NCBI GenBank assembly: GCA_008711295.1
Contig: VUYV01000041.1
Coordinates: 3,240,477 to 3,304,476, forward strand
DNA: 64,000 nucleotides
Direction of reading: 5' to 3'
Source of the DNA: Anarhynchus alexandrinus
Lineage: Eukaryota; Chordata; Aves; Charadriiformes; Charadriidae
In this document: piece by piece, positions 1 through 10,513 of the stretch
Numbering within the stretch: position 1 is the first letter of the stretch
Layout of the letters: each line of letters begins with the position of its first letter
The notes under the pieces: model-generated
Databases searched by the model: none
What the model saw: the letters and a program-made list of their open reading frames with translations, nothing else
Told to the model about the DNA's origin: nothing
Program-made: the position numbers and the translations under genes

Positions 1-1190
1 CACAGTTCCTATACAAAGCACTTTCGGTCTGAGCCTTCCTAGGATCCCATTTGCCTTTTCTAAGGCTGAAATGCATTGGTGGCTAAATACCTTAATCATC
101 CCATGACTAATACACCTGCCTTTCTCCACTTGTCATGTCCAACCAAAACATTCCTAAAGCAGAAATTCCTGTTACTCATTCCTGCTTATTGAAAATTGAG
201 GCAAAGCATTCATTTAATTTTCCATTCATACGTAGATTATCTTTAATCTTCACCACAACCTTCATATTCAGTGGCCCCATTTCTTCTCTTATCTTTTATT
301 TATCTTGCTTATGAATCATGGACTAAATAAGGTACATCTGCATTCATCCGATTCCTCTTCCTAAGTTCATTTCGTTTTTCCTGCATGACATTATAAAACC
401 TCCTCTGAGCTTTACGTCATCCGCAAATGTTATTAGTGCATGCCTTATTTTTGCACTCAAGCCACTAGTGATATGAAATAGTATCTGTATGAAAATCGAC
501 ATAGCCCAGAGTCGGATCCCCATACACAGCATCCAGTTTTTCTAATCCCTAGCATCTTCATAATCACCATGTTAAGTAGTTTACTGAATGACTTCCAGGT
601 ACATGTGATCTACCGCTTTTTTTTGTTGTTGAGGAAACCACTCATCTTGCCAAATAAAGATATCTAGCATAATCCGCTTTTATTAAAAAGAAGTTGACAA
701 TTATCCCATTTTCCATTTACCTCCAGGTCTTTCACGAGTCCCTCATTGAAAACACATTATAAAGCTTTACATAGAGCTAGATTAAATCAGTAAGCCTCTA
801 TTTACCTAGTTATTTTTTTCTTTTAAATACTGGTTTTATATTTGCTGCTCTCCAGTCATACAGTACCTCTCCTGACTCTACAGTTTTATTTAAAATCTTT
901 CCTACTAAGCCTACAATATCATATGCCAGTTTCTTCTCAGTGCTGAGATGGGAATGAACCTGTTCCAGCTGTCTTAAGCCCCTTGATCTATCTGAATCTT
1001 GCTTCTGTCACAAGAATGGCATTTTCTTCTTTGACACCTCCATACAGACCGATCATCCTGTCTTTGACCCCACACTCAATAAATATCCTCTTTCTTCCTG
1101 AAAACTAAAGCGAGAGATATGTTTATTCTTGGGCCGTACCTATCTTTTATACCCACCTTATTCTTTCTTCAGAGCGGCCCTACTTCTTCT
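1..1190 (-). mobile_element. Degraded LINE fragments (CR1/L3-like), antisense
   Basis: Several phrases match antisense CR1/L3-type LINE sequence as I remember it: TGAGGCAAAGCATTCATT near 205, a TCATCCGCAAATGTTATTAG-type segment near 418, CTCCAGTCATACAGTACCTC near 850 and a final AGAGCGGCCCTA near 1170. The first and last blocks represent the same part of the element, so at least two partial copies are present. Many indels; no coding capacity. Confidence 0.5.
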
Positions 1191-2323
1191 ATGATGATTT
1201 ATTTATAAGATTGAAAAAACATGTGATGATTTCCTACTTTTAATTTTTTCTTGATGTTGGAAAAAATAATGCTTAAGGTACCAGAAGTGAAATGTTACAT
1301 TATAAGTATTGCATTTGATTTGCTTTAGTGAAGTGGTGACCCTTCTATGACAGTCACTCCTATGAAGCTTGCAGGATGAGCATGTGATATTGCAATGCAA
1401 TGTTAATATTTAAATGCAACACCAATCTCAGAAAGGCTTTTCCATGCCATAACTAGCTCAGACGGCAGGATCCACAGATGGGGGATCAGTTAACAGTGAT
1501 ATGAAATTGAGAATAGCTTCGTTAATCTTTACTATGAGCCATATGCCTTGAAGTCAAAAGAGTTATTTCAGTTTTATACCACCACACACTGCAATAAGAG
1601 TGTGGCATCATTTTTCTCCCTCATAAATGGTGACAATCGCTTTTTAAAAAATTCATATCTTCATCTTATTCATGGAGCAAATATCTTAAGCTGCCATTTA
1701 GCTTTGACATCCATGCTAATGTTCTTATACTTGGGGCTGGCTTTGTGCCATATGTTCATAGCATTTTGGCCTCCCCGGTGCATGCTGAATTTTACGCCCT
1801 TTTTCATCTGGAAATGCCTCCTCTCTGTCTTAGCGGTGACCACTATGCACTGTTCAAGATCCTTATCTACTTTAGTGGGAAAAAGTGAATGGGAGGACAC
1901 AACACTTTTTCTCATGGCCACGCTGCAGCAGCAGCTTGCTTACAGATCTAAGATGAGGGGCTGTCCTGGAGCCAGTGATGCTTCATCGGTGATGTCTGTG
2001 CTGCAGGCAGAGGTCTGACAAGCTACTGCTCTCCTGGAGCTCAGCAGCAGTGAGCTCAGCTTGGACTGCAAAGCCTACTTCTGACACGACAGCGGTAACC
2101 AGACAGTAAATGAACTCAGCGCTGTTAGTGGTACCTAAGCTAGGCAGGCATGCTTAGATGTGGGGAAGACAACTGGACTACCAAGTATCAGGAGAACAAA
2201 AAACGCATCCAGTTCCTCCCTCTATAAAGAGTATTCGTGGCCAGAGCATTAATGCTACATTTTGCTACATTTGCATAAACATCCAAACATTGTTAAATTG
2301 CAACAAAAGGGAATTCTACTTAC
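1190..2323. other. Intronic stretch, nothing recognised
   Basis: Lies downstream of exon 14 in gene direction. It contains a 156-codon open frame on plus (1548-2018) and an 83-codon one on minus (1670-1921), neither with recognisable protein similarity. I looked for the plexin transmembrane exon here on the minus strand and did not find it. Confidence 0.5.
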
Positions 2324-2515
2324 AAAAACCTTCACTGTGGAAAAGTCAATCTTGTCTGTTCCTTCCCTTTTGAATTTGCACAGTATGGTGCTACGGTCTG
2401 GTTTTTTGGTAATATTTTGAACGCTGAACCATATCTTTTTGGTCTGTGCACCATTCATATATGACAGATAAACCTCTACCTCAGTTTTAGAAATATTCAA
2501 GTTGTCATTTTCTTT
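2324..2515 (-). CDS. PLXNC1: PLXNC1 exon 14: last IPT domain before the membrane
   Basis: 192 nt, 64 codons, phase 0 at both ends; acceptor CCCTCTAG and donor GTAAGT. Reads KENDNLNISKTEVEVYLSY, then VQNITKKPDRSTILCKFKRE and ends STVKVF. This matches human KENDNFNISKKDIEI and FENITRNQDLTTILCKIK. The human Cys preceding SFENIT is replaced here (IWFSVQNIT), while the Cys of STILC is kept. The next exon, which should carry the transmembrane helix, is not visible between here and position 1. Confidence 0.95.
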
Positions 2516-2628
2516 CTAGAGGGAAAAAATTGAAGATAACGAACAGTCATTAAATAATGGTAAGAAGTAAAATGATCCTCAACAACTATTTTAAATGAGG
2601 AATTGTAAGTTATTACTTTCAAACTTAC

Positions 2629-2835
2629 ATATATTTTTAATTCCAGATCAGGATCCAACTCAGTGTGCAGCTGGTAGTTAATGAACACTGGGTCAGGATG
2701 ATAGTGTAATTTGACACATGGTATAAAGGTAGTTTCCACTTTTAACATCATATCAACAACTTTACCCTCTGTTGCATGGCTCAGGCTTGGCGTTAAGTAA
2801 TGATATTCAGATTCATTTCCAGGATACCTAGAGAC
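2629..2835 (-). CDS. PLXNC1: PLXNC1 exon 13: IPT-2 end and IPT-3 start
   Basis: 207 nt, 69 codons, phase 0 at both ends; acceptor TTTCTAG and donor GTAAGT. A second CTAG six bases downstream would break the frame, which decides the acceptor. Reads VSRYPGNESEYHYLTPSL, later MLKVETTFIPCVKLHYHPDP and LHTELDPDLELKIY. The ...YHPDPxF..Y.....D.DLE.KI pattern matches human YREDPRFTGY and ELEVKIQ. Two cysteines that I recall in the human sequence near the exon start (VSEYCVATYCGF) are absent here. Confidence 0.93.
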
Positions 2836-5098
2836 CTAGAAACGCAACAGCAAAGCTGTAACAGTCATTAAGCACTCAACAGTGGGTACAATTACAAACA
2901 GAGGCACTCAAAATCATTTTAACATCTTCCTGACTTCACACAGATATCTGCTAAACCTCTTCTCTGCGATCAGGGCTGCATGCAGAGCACCTGGGAAAGT
3001 TTCTGTGTTGAGCTTGCATCTACCTTTAAGCACATTTATCACACACTCTGCACGCTGCTTTAAGGCTGATTGCACACTGCTAAGGCAGCTATTTCCTGCA
3101 GTGAGACAGGAATAGTGACAGTGATTTCTCCTTCCTTCCCCTCAATGCAGGTGACTAGAGAAGAGCAGGACGAGCTCTCCAGCACCCCGAGGCATTGGCT
3201 CTCCCAGCTTAACTCTTGATAGAGGAGAGTTGCTACTGTCACCCCATTGGTTATGCCATGGGGTGGTGCTGCTGTTTTCTGGTCTCTGTGCTGCAAGCCC
3301 AGGAGGTAACAGGGTGCCCACCTCCTCACAGCTTCGGAGGAAGGGTTTCGTCTCAAAATCAGCTCCAGTCTCCTGCCCCTTGCTGAGGCACTGGCACCAT
3401 TTGGGTTCTCAACACAAAGCCAGACACAAGTACACCATGACCTCTTCCATACATGGAGGCTGGGGAGGTTTAAAAAGGACAAATTTGGAGCAAGTCTATA
3501 AAGCATAGAAAAAAGGCTCAGAGAATCATGCAGGAGAGTAGCTTATATGTATCCATGATCCTGTACTGAGAATGTGTGCAACTGTAATCCTACAAGTGGT
3601 CATATTTATTTTAGTAGAGTGACTGATGTGTGCCTGCAAGTGTTTGAAAAATATTGAGATCCTCCTGAAACCTTAGGAATAAAACCTAATTCCTTAAGAG
3701 ACCTCTATTTGGTATTGTAAAGGAGATTAAGACTTACAGTGAAGTTTGATCTCTGGTCGTCTGAAATAATCACACTGTCCACCACATTAAAATTTCTACC
3801 AATAGTAGTAATTTTGCGACCACCACTGTAAAAAAAAAAAAAAGGGAGGGGAAGGGAAGTAAATATTATCTCTTTTCCCACAGGTAAGTCTTGCATTAAG
3901 GCTTCAGCTGTGAACAAACCACTCGTGCATTTTGCAGCCAATGTAATAAAGTCAAACTGCAGGACAAGATAATTTCAGCTATACAGTGTACTGCGTTATT
4001 TCCTCATAATGTAATGGTAAATGCTTTTGCTATCGCAAAACCAAATGACTTGATATGCATACTCCTTTTCAGGGACTCTCCACCTTGTTTTCTATTCATG
4101 GAGCCAAAGAACTAGACCGTGATTTAATATTCTGTCTTGAAGACATGGTTTTTCACTCCCCTAGAGCAGCCCCGCCTGTGCTTAATTCTTGTCTTCTTCA
4201 GGACAAACCAATGGTGCCAGGCACCTCACAGGAAACATTCTCGGCAGTGTTCAGACCATCTGTCTCAGCACACACAATGGTGCCTGTGTCTGAGGGTCTG
4301 GCTTACAATCTCTGCTGAACACAGTTGGAGTGGTTTAAGGTATTATTAATTTCCAGCTGCCTGAGCTGCCCCTCACCTGGAGATGAGGGCATGAGTCCTA
4401 GCTGCTCAGCTGCTGCAGCTGCCAGCCCAACTTACCACCTCAAATCCACACTTGCCGGTGCTTGATGCCAAGAGATCAGATTAAGAATGTGAAAGTGGGT
4501 AAAAACTGTGCAGGCAGAGAGACAGGTGGAAAGCTGTGCCTGAGAATATCTTAAAACCACCCTGTAAGTCTTTCACTGAAGCTATAAGTCTCCCACATTA
4601 CACAGCAGAGGCTTGAAAAGGGCTCTTCTGGCTTTAGGGAACCTGGTCCTAAAGCAAGTCTGAGCGTATCACTGCAGTGGTGATTATTTTCACTTCATTT
4701 CCGATTCACCAATACTTTATACTGTTTCAGAGGTGAAGGATATATTAGTATCAAGAAACAAAAGTTAATTGGAGCTTGAATTCATGCATGCTACCGTATT
4801 TTGGATTTAGCTTTAGTATGAAAAGACTATTTTTGACTTCTACAAAGGAGACCTGGGCTGGGCAAGAAAGAGTTTACAGAATCCTGCAGAATACAGAATC
4901 CATCTTGCACCTATCATGACCCTAATCTGTATGTTAAATGTGAAATCAGTTCACCAGCATAAATTCATCCTCCACAACAGGTTACAGCAGTTATCCAAGT
5001 TTACATCAGCTGCAGTCTGGCTGAGGAAGGAGGCTCGTATCAGCTCAGTGAAACTACATTTTAATAAATACACAAAAAGTATAGAAAGACAAATTTAC
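2836..5098. other. PLXNC1 introns 12 and 11, nothing recognised
   Basis: Two introns (2836-3737 and 3826-5098) interrupted by exon 12. Apart from a short A-run next to the exon 12 acceptor, I see no repeat, RNA gene or extra exon. Small open frames are chance. Confidence 0.6.
3738..3825 (-). CDS. PLXNC1: PLXNC1 exon 12: second IPT domain
   Basis: 88 nt, joining exon 11 to give SGGRKITTIGRNFNVVDSV then IISDDQRSNFT. SGG..IT..GRNFDV.D is the second IPT domain signature of plexin C1. Acceptor TTTTTACAG follows a run of T (A on the plus strand at 3830-3842). Donor is GTAAGT, phase 0. Sequon NFT spans the junction with exon 13. Confidence 0.95.
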
Positions 5099-5278
5099 CT
5101 GATCCAGGAGGTATTTGGTGTGATTCCAGAACATGATGGTAGTGAAACATAATGTAGGGTCATTGGTGGTGAACACTTTTTCCCATTAGCCTGTATACAT
5201 ATACTTTTGGCCTCTTTACGTGTTGGTGGGAGAGTAAATGTCATTTGTGTATCGTTTAGCACATTTCTTACTTTAATG
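5099..5278 (-). CDS. PLXNC1: PLXNC1 exon 11: IPT-1 end and IPT-2 start
   Basis: 180 nt, completing an Ile codon with exon 10, then 59 codons and two further bases. Acceptor CTCCAG, donor GTAAAT. Reads IKVRNVLNDTQMTFTLPPTR, then ICIQANGKKC and LHYVSLPSCSGITPNTSWI. The VLND...F.LP motif and the LPxCSxI.P...W.SGG boundary into the next IPT domain match human plexin C1. Sequons are NDT and NTS. Confidence 0.95.
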
Positions 5279-5441
5279 CTGGAGGAGAAAGAAAACAGTC
5301 AGATGCTGAAACACAGATGCCACTATGCCATCATTGGTGTTACTACACAAAACCTATAACCTAAAGCAAAGGATGAGGAGAGAAGAGGAATGAATCTCTC
5401 TTTGAGCTGCCAGATGGAAACGGAAAGAGAGAGCAGGGAGT

Positions 5442-5483
5442 ACTTCATTCAAAAGATGAAGTAGGGCATCTTTTGAATGAAGT
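5442..5483. repeat. Perfect inverted repeat, 17-bp arms, 8-nt loop
   Basis: Left arm 5442-5458 (ACTTCATTCAAAAGATG) is exactly complementary to the right arm 5467-5483, separated by AAGTAGGG. It lies in the intron between exons 11 and 10. It could fold as a stem in the pre-mRNA. No flanking duplications or terminal motif of a known transposon are seen. Confidence 0.9.
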
Positions 5484-5647
5484 TGCTATGTGTCACAATA
5501 GTCACAGAAGATGCTACAGATATTGGTCTTATAGCCTTGAGATTATGCTATGTAATGCAGTGTGTGATTTTGCTGTGTAAACTGTGTACTGTGCAGTGTA
5601 CTTCTCTGTGCTACCAACACATTAGCTAGTCAAGAATGAGAATCTTC

Positions 5648-5790
5648 AGTTTCCTTTTATTTCTTCTTTTTCTCTTTCCTTCCCTCTTCTTTTCTTCCCT
5701 TCTCTCCTTCCTCCCTTTCTCTCCTTCCTCTTTGTCTCTACTTCCTCTCTCTCCCTCCTTTCCCTCCATCCTTCTCTCCTTTTGTTTTCT
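5648..5790. repeat. Polypyrimidine tract (TTCC/CTCC-rich)
   Basis: About 140 bases almost entirely C and T on the plus strand, so purine-rich in the PLXNC1 transcript. It yields a spurious 61-codon Ser/Leu/Phe open frame. It lies in the intron between exons 11 and 10; the rest of that intron (5279-6396) shows nothing else apart from the hairpin at 5442. Confidence 0.85.
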
Positions 5791-6396
5791 GTGGTCCCCA
5801 AGAAATCAATGGTTGCACTAAAAATTCAACTGTACCATATGAATACTTTTTCAAGTGCTAGCTATGTAAAATGGTCTTGGTAATTACAGGCAGCCATTGC
5901 AGCTGCACCTGAAAATGACTGATTCAGAATAAGATAGCCTAATTATCTAGAGGGTTACACTGTGCAATCATCAACAGAGAAAAGTACATGCTGTTGCATA
6001 AGAGATTCCCTTCCCTGGCATGGTGTCTGTGCTTTCAGAAGCAGAATCCTAGAACATATGGAGGATATTTTGAAGCAGAGGTGAGTCAAACAAAAGCTGA
6101 GGCTTTCCTGTGACCTAACTTCTCATTGCCTGCTGCAAGGCACAGAGGACCCCAGGTACAGAACCGCTGTAACTGCTTCTGAGAGCTGCCCATCCCTTGT
6201 ATTGTACCCAAACAACAAATTCATTTCCATCCTTTGGGAATTTAAAGTGGAAATTTAACTAAAGGAGTGCAGATATCCGCCCCTCTGTTGAGGAGAGGTC
6301 CATGACAACTATTCACACAGCTGTACTGCCAGGGAAAAATTGGCATAATTTTCACCATGCAAAGTAAATAGTATTATTTTTCAGAGCTTAACTCAC

Positions 6397-6536
6397 ATGT
6401 CTGGTTTACAGCCAGTGATTCCAGTCAGTATCAGTTTTATGCCTGATGCACGTGTGAAGTTTTCTCCTTTGACTGTTATTTCACTTTTGCCTAATGTAGA
6501 AATCCACAAAGGTTCAATGGAATGAATGTTGATATG
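6397..6536 (-). CDS. PLXNC1: PLXNC1 exon 10: first IPT/TIG domain
   Basis: 140 nt, 46 codons plus two bases, starting phase 0. Acceptor TTTCTAATAG, donor GTGAGT. Encodes HSIEPLWISTLGKSEITVKG, then ENFTRASGIKLILTG and a CKPD turn. The S.EP...S.LG.S...V.G.NF pattern is the classic IPT/TIG immunoglobulin-like fold start. Near-identity with human SIEPQKVSTLGKS and NFTRAS makes the match secure. Exon numbering assumes one exon lies between this and exon 8. Confidence 0.95.
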
Positions 6537-9500
6537 CTATTAGAAAACAAAGCAAAACAAAATCTGGTTATAAAAAGGCTAGGAAGTTAAATAACAGCTG
6601 CAAAAACAACCACCACTCAGGAACGCGGGTTTTATGGCACTGGGATACATTTTTCTTATTAGTTTTAAATTTTGTTAAGCTTGATCCTGGGAAGTACTGT
6701 CAATCACAACTTATTTACAAGCCAACTATTTTACCTACATATTTTATATTTCAATTTATCTCATAACAAAGTTGCCCAAAGGAATTACAGTCTGACATAC
6801 TGGAAGGTAAGTATCACAAAAACCCAGCTTGAAATGATACATTTTGTGTGACTGTTGAAGAACTAAGAAACAATGCTGGACAAAATCCATGGTGCCGTCA
6901 CTATGAGAGATCAGAGGAACAAATGAAAGCATCTCTCAAGACCTGAAAAGGGGAAGCAGGGTCAAATCCTAGAGAGAAAGAGCCCCAGAATTAGCTTTAC
7001 TAGAAAGTTTTTTCGAAGTCATACATAGAGCTAAAGGTACAACACAATTGTGGGGATTTTTTGGTACCCCATTTTGATGCTAAGAAATTTACAAATCTAT
7101 TTTCCAGCATTTAAGAATAATCCTAGTTTGCTCTGATTCTGTCACAGTCTTGCAGAAATGTGGCCAATTTTTAAACTGTGCTTTTCTTTGTGTATCTTTA
7201 TATTTACTTATTCTAACTTACTAACACTACCAAGCAAGAAGAGAGATTTTTTTCCCCTAGTGTATTTACTTCATACATTTGACAGCATCTCATGTTTAAT
7301 CAGTTTTGCTGCTTCCCCAGTTTTATAATCACACAGACGGCTTCCTCTCTGTGTATCTTTCAGACAACAAACTGAAAACATTCAAAAAAACAGGAAAATA
7401 CGCATGTGAAACCACAAACTGTTTGGGACCTTCTCAGGCAAATGATTTCTAGCTTACTTTTAGACTGCCTATACTAGTAGTTTAAAGTGAGTTTTTAGAG
7501 TATTGTGATTATCCTGATTTCTGCTGTGCACCTGTGAACAATACATCCACTGGGTAGGTCAGCCTTCCTGACCCTGAGAAGAGCGCCGGTGTAAAACTTT
7601 TCAGAAAGTCCTTGCCACCGGGTTTTTCTCCCCACTAATCTTTTCATGTACCCAGAGCAGCACCAAGCCTTCGAGCTGGTGGCCTGAGGGGACCACCGGG
7701 GTCACATCACCATCCACTGCAAACACAGCATTTGCCCATTTCAGAAAGGTGCCCGGCACGTTGTCCCCACATGCTACCGTGGCCCGCTGAATGCTGGAGC
7801 ACTCCAGAGCAAATGTGAGACCTGTCACAACTGATGGAAAGCTGCAACTTGTGCCTTAGGAAAGGGCAAGAGAGTGCAAAGGCTGAGGCCAGAGGGCCTG
7901 CAAAAGGGCCTCCAAGATGACCTCTGGTATGGGTAATGCAGGAGGGCAAAGGAAACCCCTGACAAACAGCCCGAGGGGGAAAATTCACTCCCACACTGAC
8001 CTGGGGATCAGTTTAACCCTTAGCATGCGAGCAGGAGAACTGAAGCAGAAATCTGAGAGGTTAAAGACAGCAAAGCACCAGTGCTTTTCTCCACCCGCGT
8101 CCCGTCCCTCTGTTTGTGCCCATCCTCCGGCGGACCAAGGACAGTTAATATCCTCATACAAATCCAGAAGCCAAATACTACAGAAAGGAGTAAAACATTG
8201 CTTTGGGGTTCTCACTGGTAACCAGCAGGGAGCCCTGAAGCACAGGAGTAACACGGTATATCACACCCATACACGGAGATCCCCCTGAGCGTCATCAGGA
8301 CTGTGAGCCCGGCTGAGGGGAACGCCAGGCATCCTCTGCCCAGGGGTGCAGTGCTTCAGGGGCCCCCTGGTCTCTCTGCCCGGCACCACACACCACGGGG
8401 CGCTTCAGCTTAGCTTGCCTTGTTCCTTACACCAAGAAGAAATGGCGGTAAGAATGGTTTATTCTGGAAGTTTCAGCCTCCCCTGAAATGATGCCTTCCC
8501 TGTGACTACACAACATGGACTCCCTCGCCACGTCCTGCCTCATCATGGCGTCAGCACAGTCACCCGCAGCGCTGAGGCAAGCTGGCCTCGGCTGCTCAAG
8601 AGCCTGCTTCCCGGCTGGACTGCCATGGTCCGTGACGCTTTCCTCAGCAGCAAAAGAAACCGTGGATTTCCTCGCGGAAATGAGGGGCCAAGCGTCCTCC
8701 CTGGGGTCCCTGGTGCTCCTTTCCCCAGCGCCAGGGAGCCACTGACCTTCCAGTCGCTGCGCGGCAGGGGGAAGAGACGCCCGGCAGCAAGAGAGGAGGG
8801 AGACAGCAGAGGGGCAGTGGGATATTTATAAAAATCATTAGTCGTGAGGCATGTGATGAAAGCAGCATAAACGCGCAGAGAGACATACAGCAAGCCTGCG
8901 CCAGGTCCTCAGGTAATGTAAATCAGCACAGCCCTGTCAACTTCAATAGAGCGCCACGTTTTGAGCTGCAGCCCCCCCAGTCCCCATCCCCTGGACGGCC
9001 TAACACTTCCCTGGGGCTGCGTAAACAGTGGCAGCCACATCCTCAGAGGTGTGGTTAGCGTGGCTGCAGGTCGCAGTGAGATATCTGGCAGCAGCCCAGG
9101 TTAAGCAGCCTCTGCCACCCCGGGGAGCTCAGGGAGCCCGTCCCCCGCGCTGGCACAGCCCCTCCTGCGGTGCTCGCACGGGGCCCCGAGGCCACGCGAT
9201 GAACTGGATCGGGGAACCGGCCCAGATGAAAAACAACCTGCCGAAAGAAAAGGGTTATTTCCAGCCGAATCAGTTCCCCAGCCAAGCGTACTCGCACAAC
9301 CACTCCAACGGCTGCCCCGGCGCAGGGAAGGTGCACGCATGGAAACCAGCAGCTGGAGTCAGGAGGAGGGCTGGGGCTGCCACCGAAAAAAAAAAAAGTG
9401 TATTAATCTAAATGCTTGGCTGGGGTTGTGGGAAAACACAAATCCTCCTTCTCAGCCCTCCAATAAGTTCTCCTTAAAGCGCGAGCAGTCAAAGGAGAGC

Positions 9501-10426
9501 AGGATTTCAAATGCAATTTCAAGCCCTCTGAATGGATCAATCACTTCTAAATAAACATCTGCCTTTGGACTGCCTCTAGTGCTTTCACTGCCTTGTCCAT
9601 CACTGTCTTTCCAAGATAAGGCATGTGGAAGAAAGCCATCTCCCAGGCAATTCCAACTATTTACCAATGTCAAATTAATGCACTTGGAAGCAGAGCAAAG
9701 AAGAATTTCCTCTGTTCTTTCACCAGCCGTAATGCTTTAAATGCAGACCAAATCCAGAATATTAATGCTCAGAAGCACAAGTATTACAATCCCACTCATC
9801 TCTGTGAAAAACAAAACGGATTTTGTTTAAGAAGCCTCAGCTGAACAGCTGAATTTAAGAGGTAATTCCTGTCTTCACAGGTAAAAGTTTGGGTAGTTCT
9901 AACGAAACATTTAGAGATAAGAACACAGTTGCTATTTATACCAACCGTGCTATCACTCACAGAAAAGCAGAAACCAAAAAGTGTAGGCAGCAAATCTCTA
10001 CGTACTGACTCATCAGTCAAATTTCTCTTCACTACTCATTTCTTTTCTAACACCTGCATGTCATAAGCAACCACTGATGACAAGATCACTAAATTTTATG
10101 AAAAAAATAAAACCATTTTGGCACCATAAAGAATGGAGGGATAACCTCATGGTTAAAGGGCTGGCCTACGAGGCAAATCATATAGCCTGTACACTCACAT
10201 ACAGTCTATGTGATTCCAATAGAGAACTCAACAATCAGATTAGAAGGTACTTTGCATCAGTGACACTACTTCCTTTTGAGTGATCCATCTTGAGCAGGAT
10301 GGATGTAGAGTAGCTCCATCTCGTTTTGTCTACAGCCTGGAAGCAAGGAAACTTTTTTCTGGAAGTGTGAACCAAGGATTTACTAACACCCAGGGATTTC
10401 AGTTCCTGGATGCATCCTCTAGCCAC
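6537..10426. other. PLXNC1 intron with GC-rich block at about 8280-9400
   Basis: Mostly AT-rich intronic DNA, except for a GC-rich, moderately CpG-containing block from about 8280 to 9400 that generates overlapping open frames on both strands. None of these frames has recognisable similarity or matching splice phases. The missing plexin exon may lie in this intron or just right of it. Confidence 0.5.
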
Positions 10427-10513
10427 TTGTCTGTTATGCAGGAACTGGGTGGCACATCTTCCCCCTCCTTCTGCTCCCCTGGCAGGTATGTTTGAGGACA
10501 AGTTGTGATCTGG
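10427..10513 (-). CDS. PLXNC1: Candidate PLXNC1 exon 9 (weak): PSI-2 end / linker before IPT-1
   Basis: Between exon 8 and the first IPT exon, human plexin C1 has roughly 30 residues that no firm exon here accounts for. This 87-nt piece is open in phase 0 at both ends, as required. It has acceptor GATGCAG preceded by a pyrimidine stretch, encodes PDHNLSSNIPARGAEGGGRC and ends HNRQ before a poor donor GTGGCT. The C-x-P start across the junction and the GGGR motif resemble the human segment. The donor is weak and the similarity short, so this may be chance. Without it, exons 8 and 10 still join in frame. Confidence 0.3.

Noticed and set aside
1548..2018. 156-codon plus frame and overlapping 83-codon minus frame
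   Set aside because: No similarity recognised; lies inside the PLXNC1 transcription unit, and does not fit the expected transmembrane exon.
8090..8202. Possible missing PLXNC1 exon with a strong acceptor and a YEDINCPW-like peptide
   Set aside because: The peptide resembles the human YExxxxCP segment, but the required entry phase is wrong (phase 0 reads a TGA) and no phase-0 donor follows.
9664..9720. Possible missing PLXNC1 exon ending before GTAAAT
   Set aside because: Peptide EEILLCSASKC is open in the right phase at the donor, but there is no acceptable acceptor upstream; similarity is negligible.
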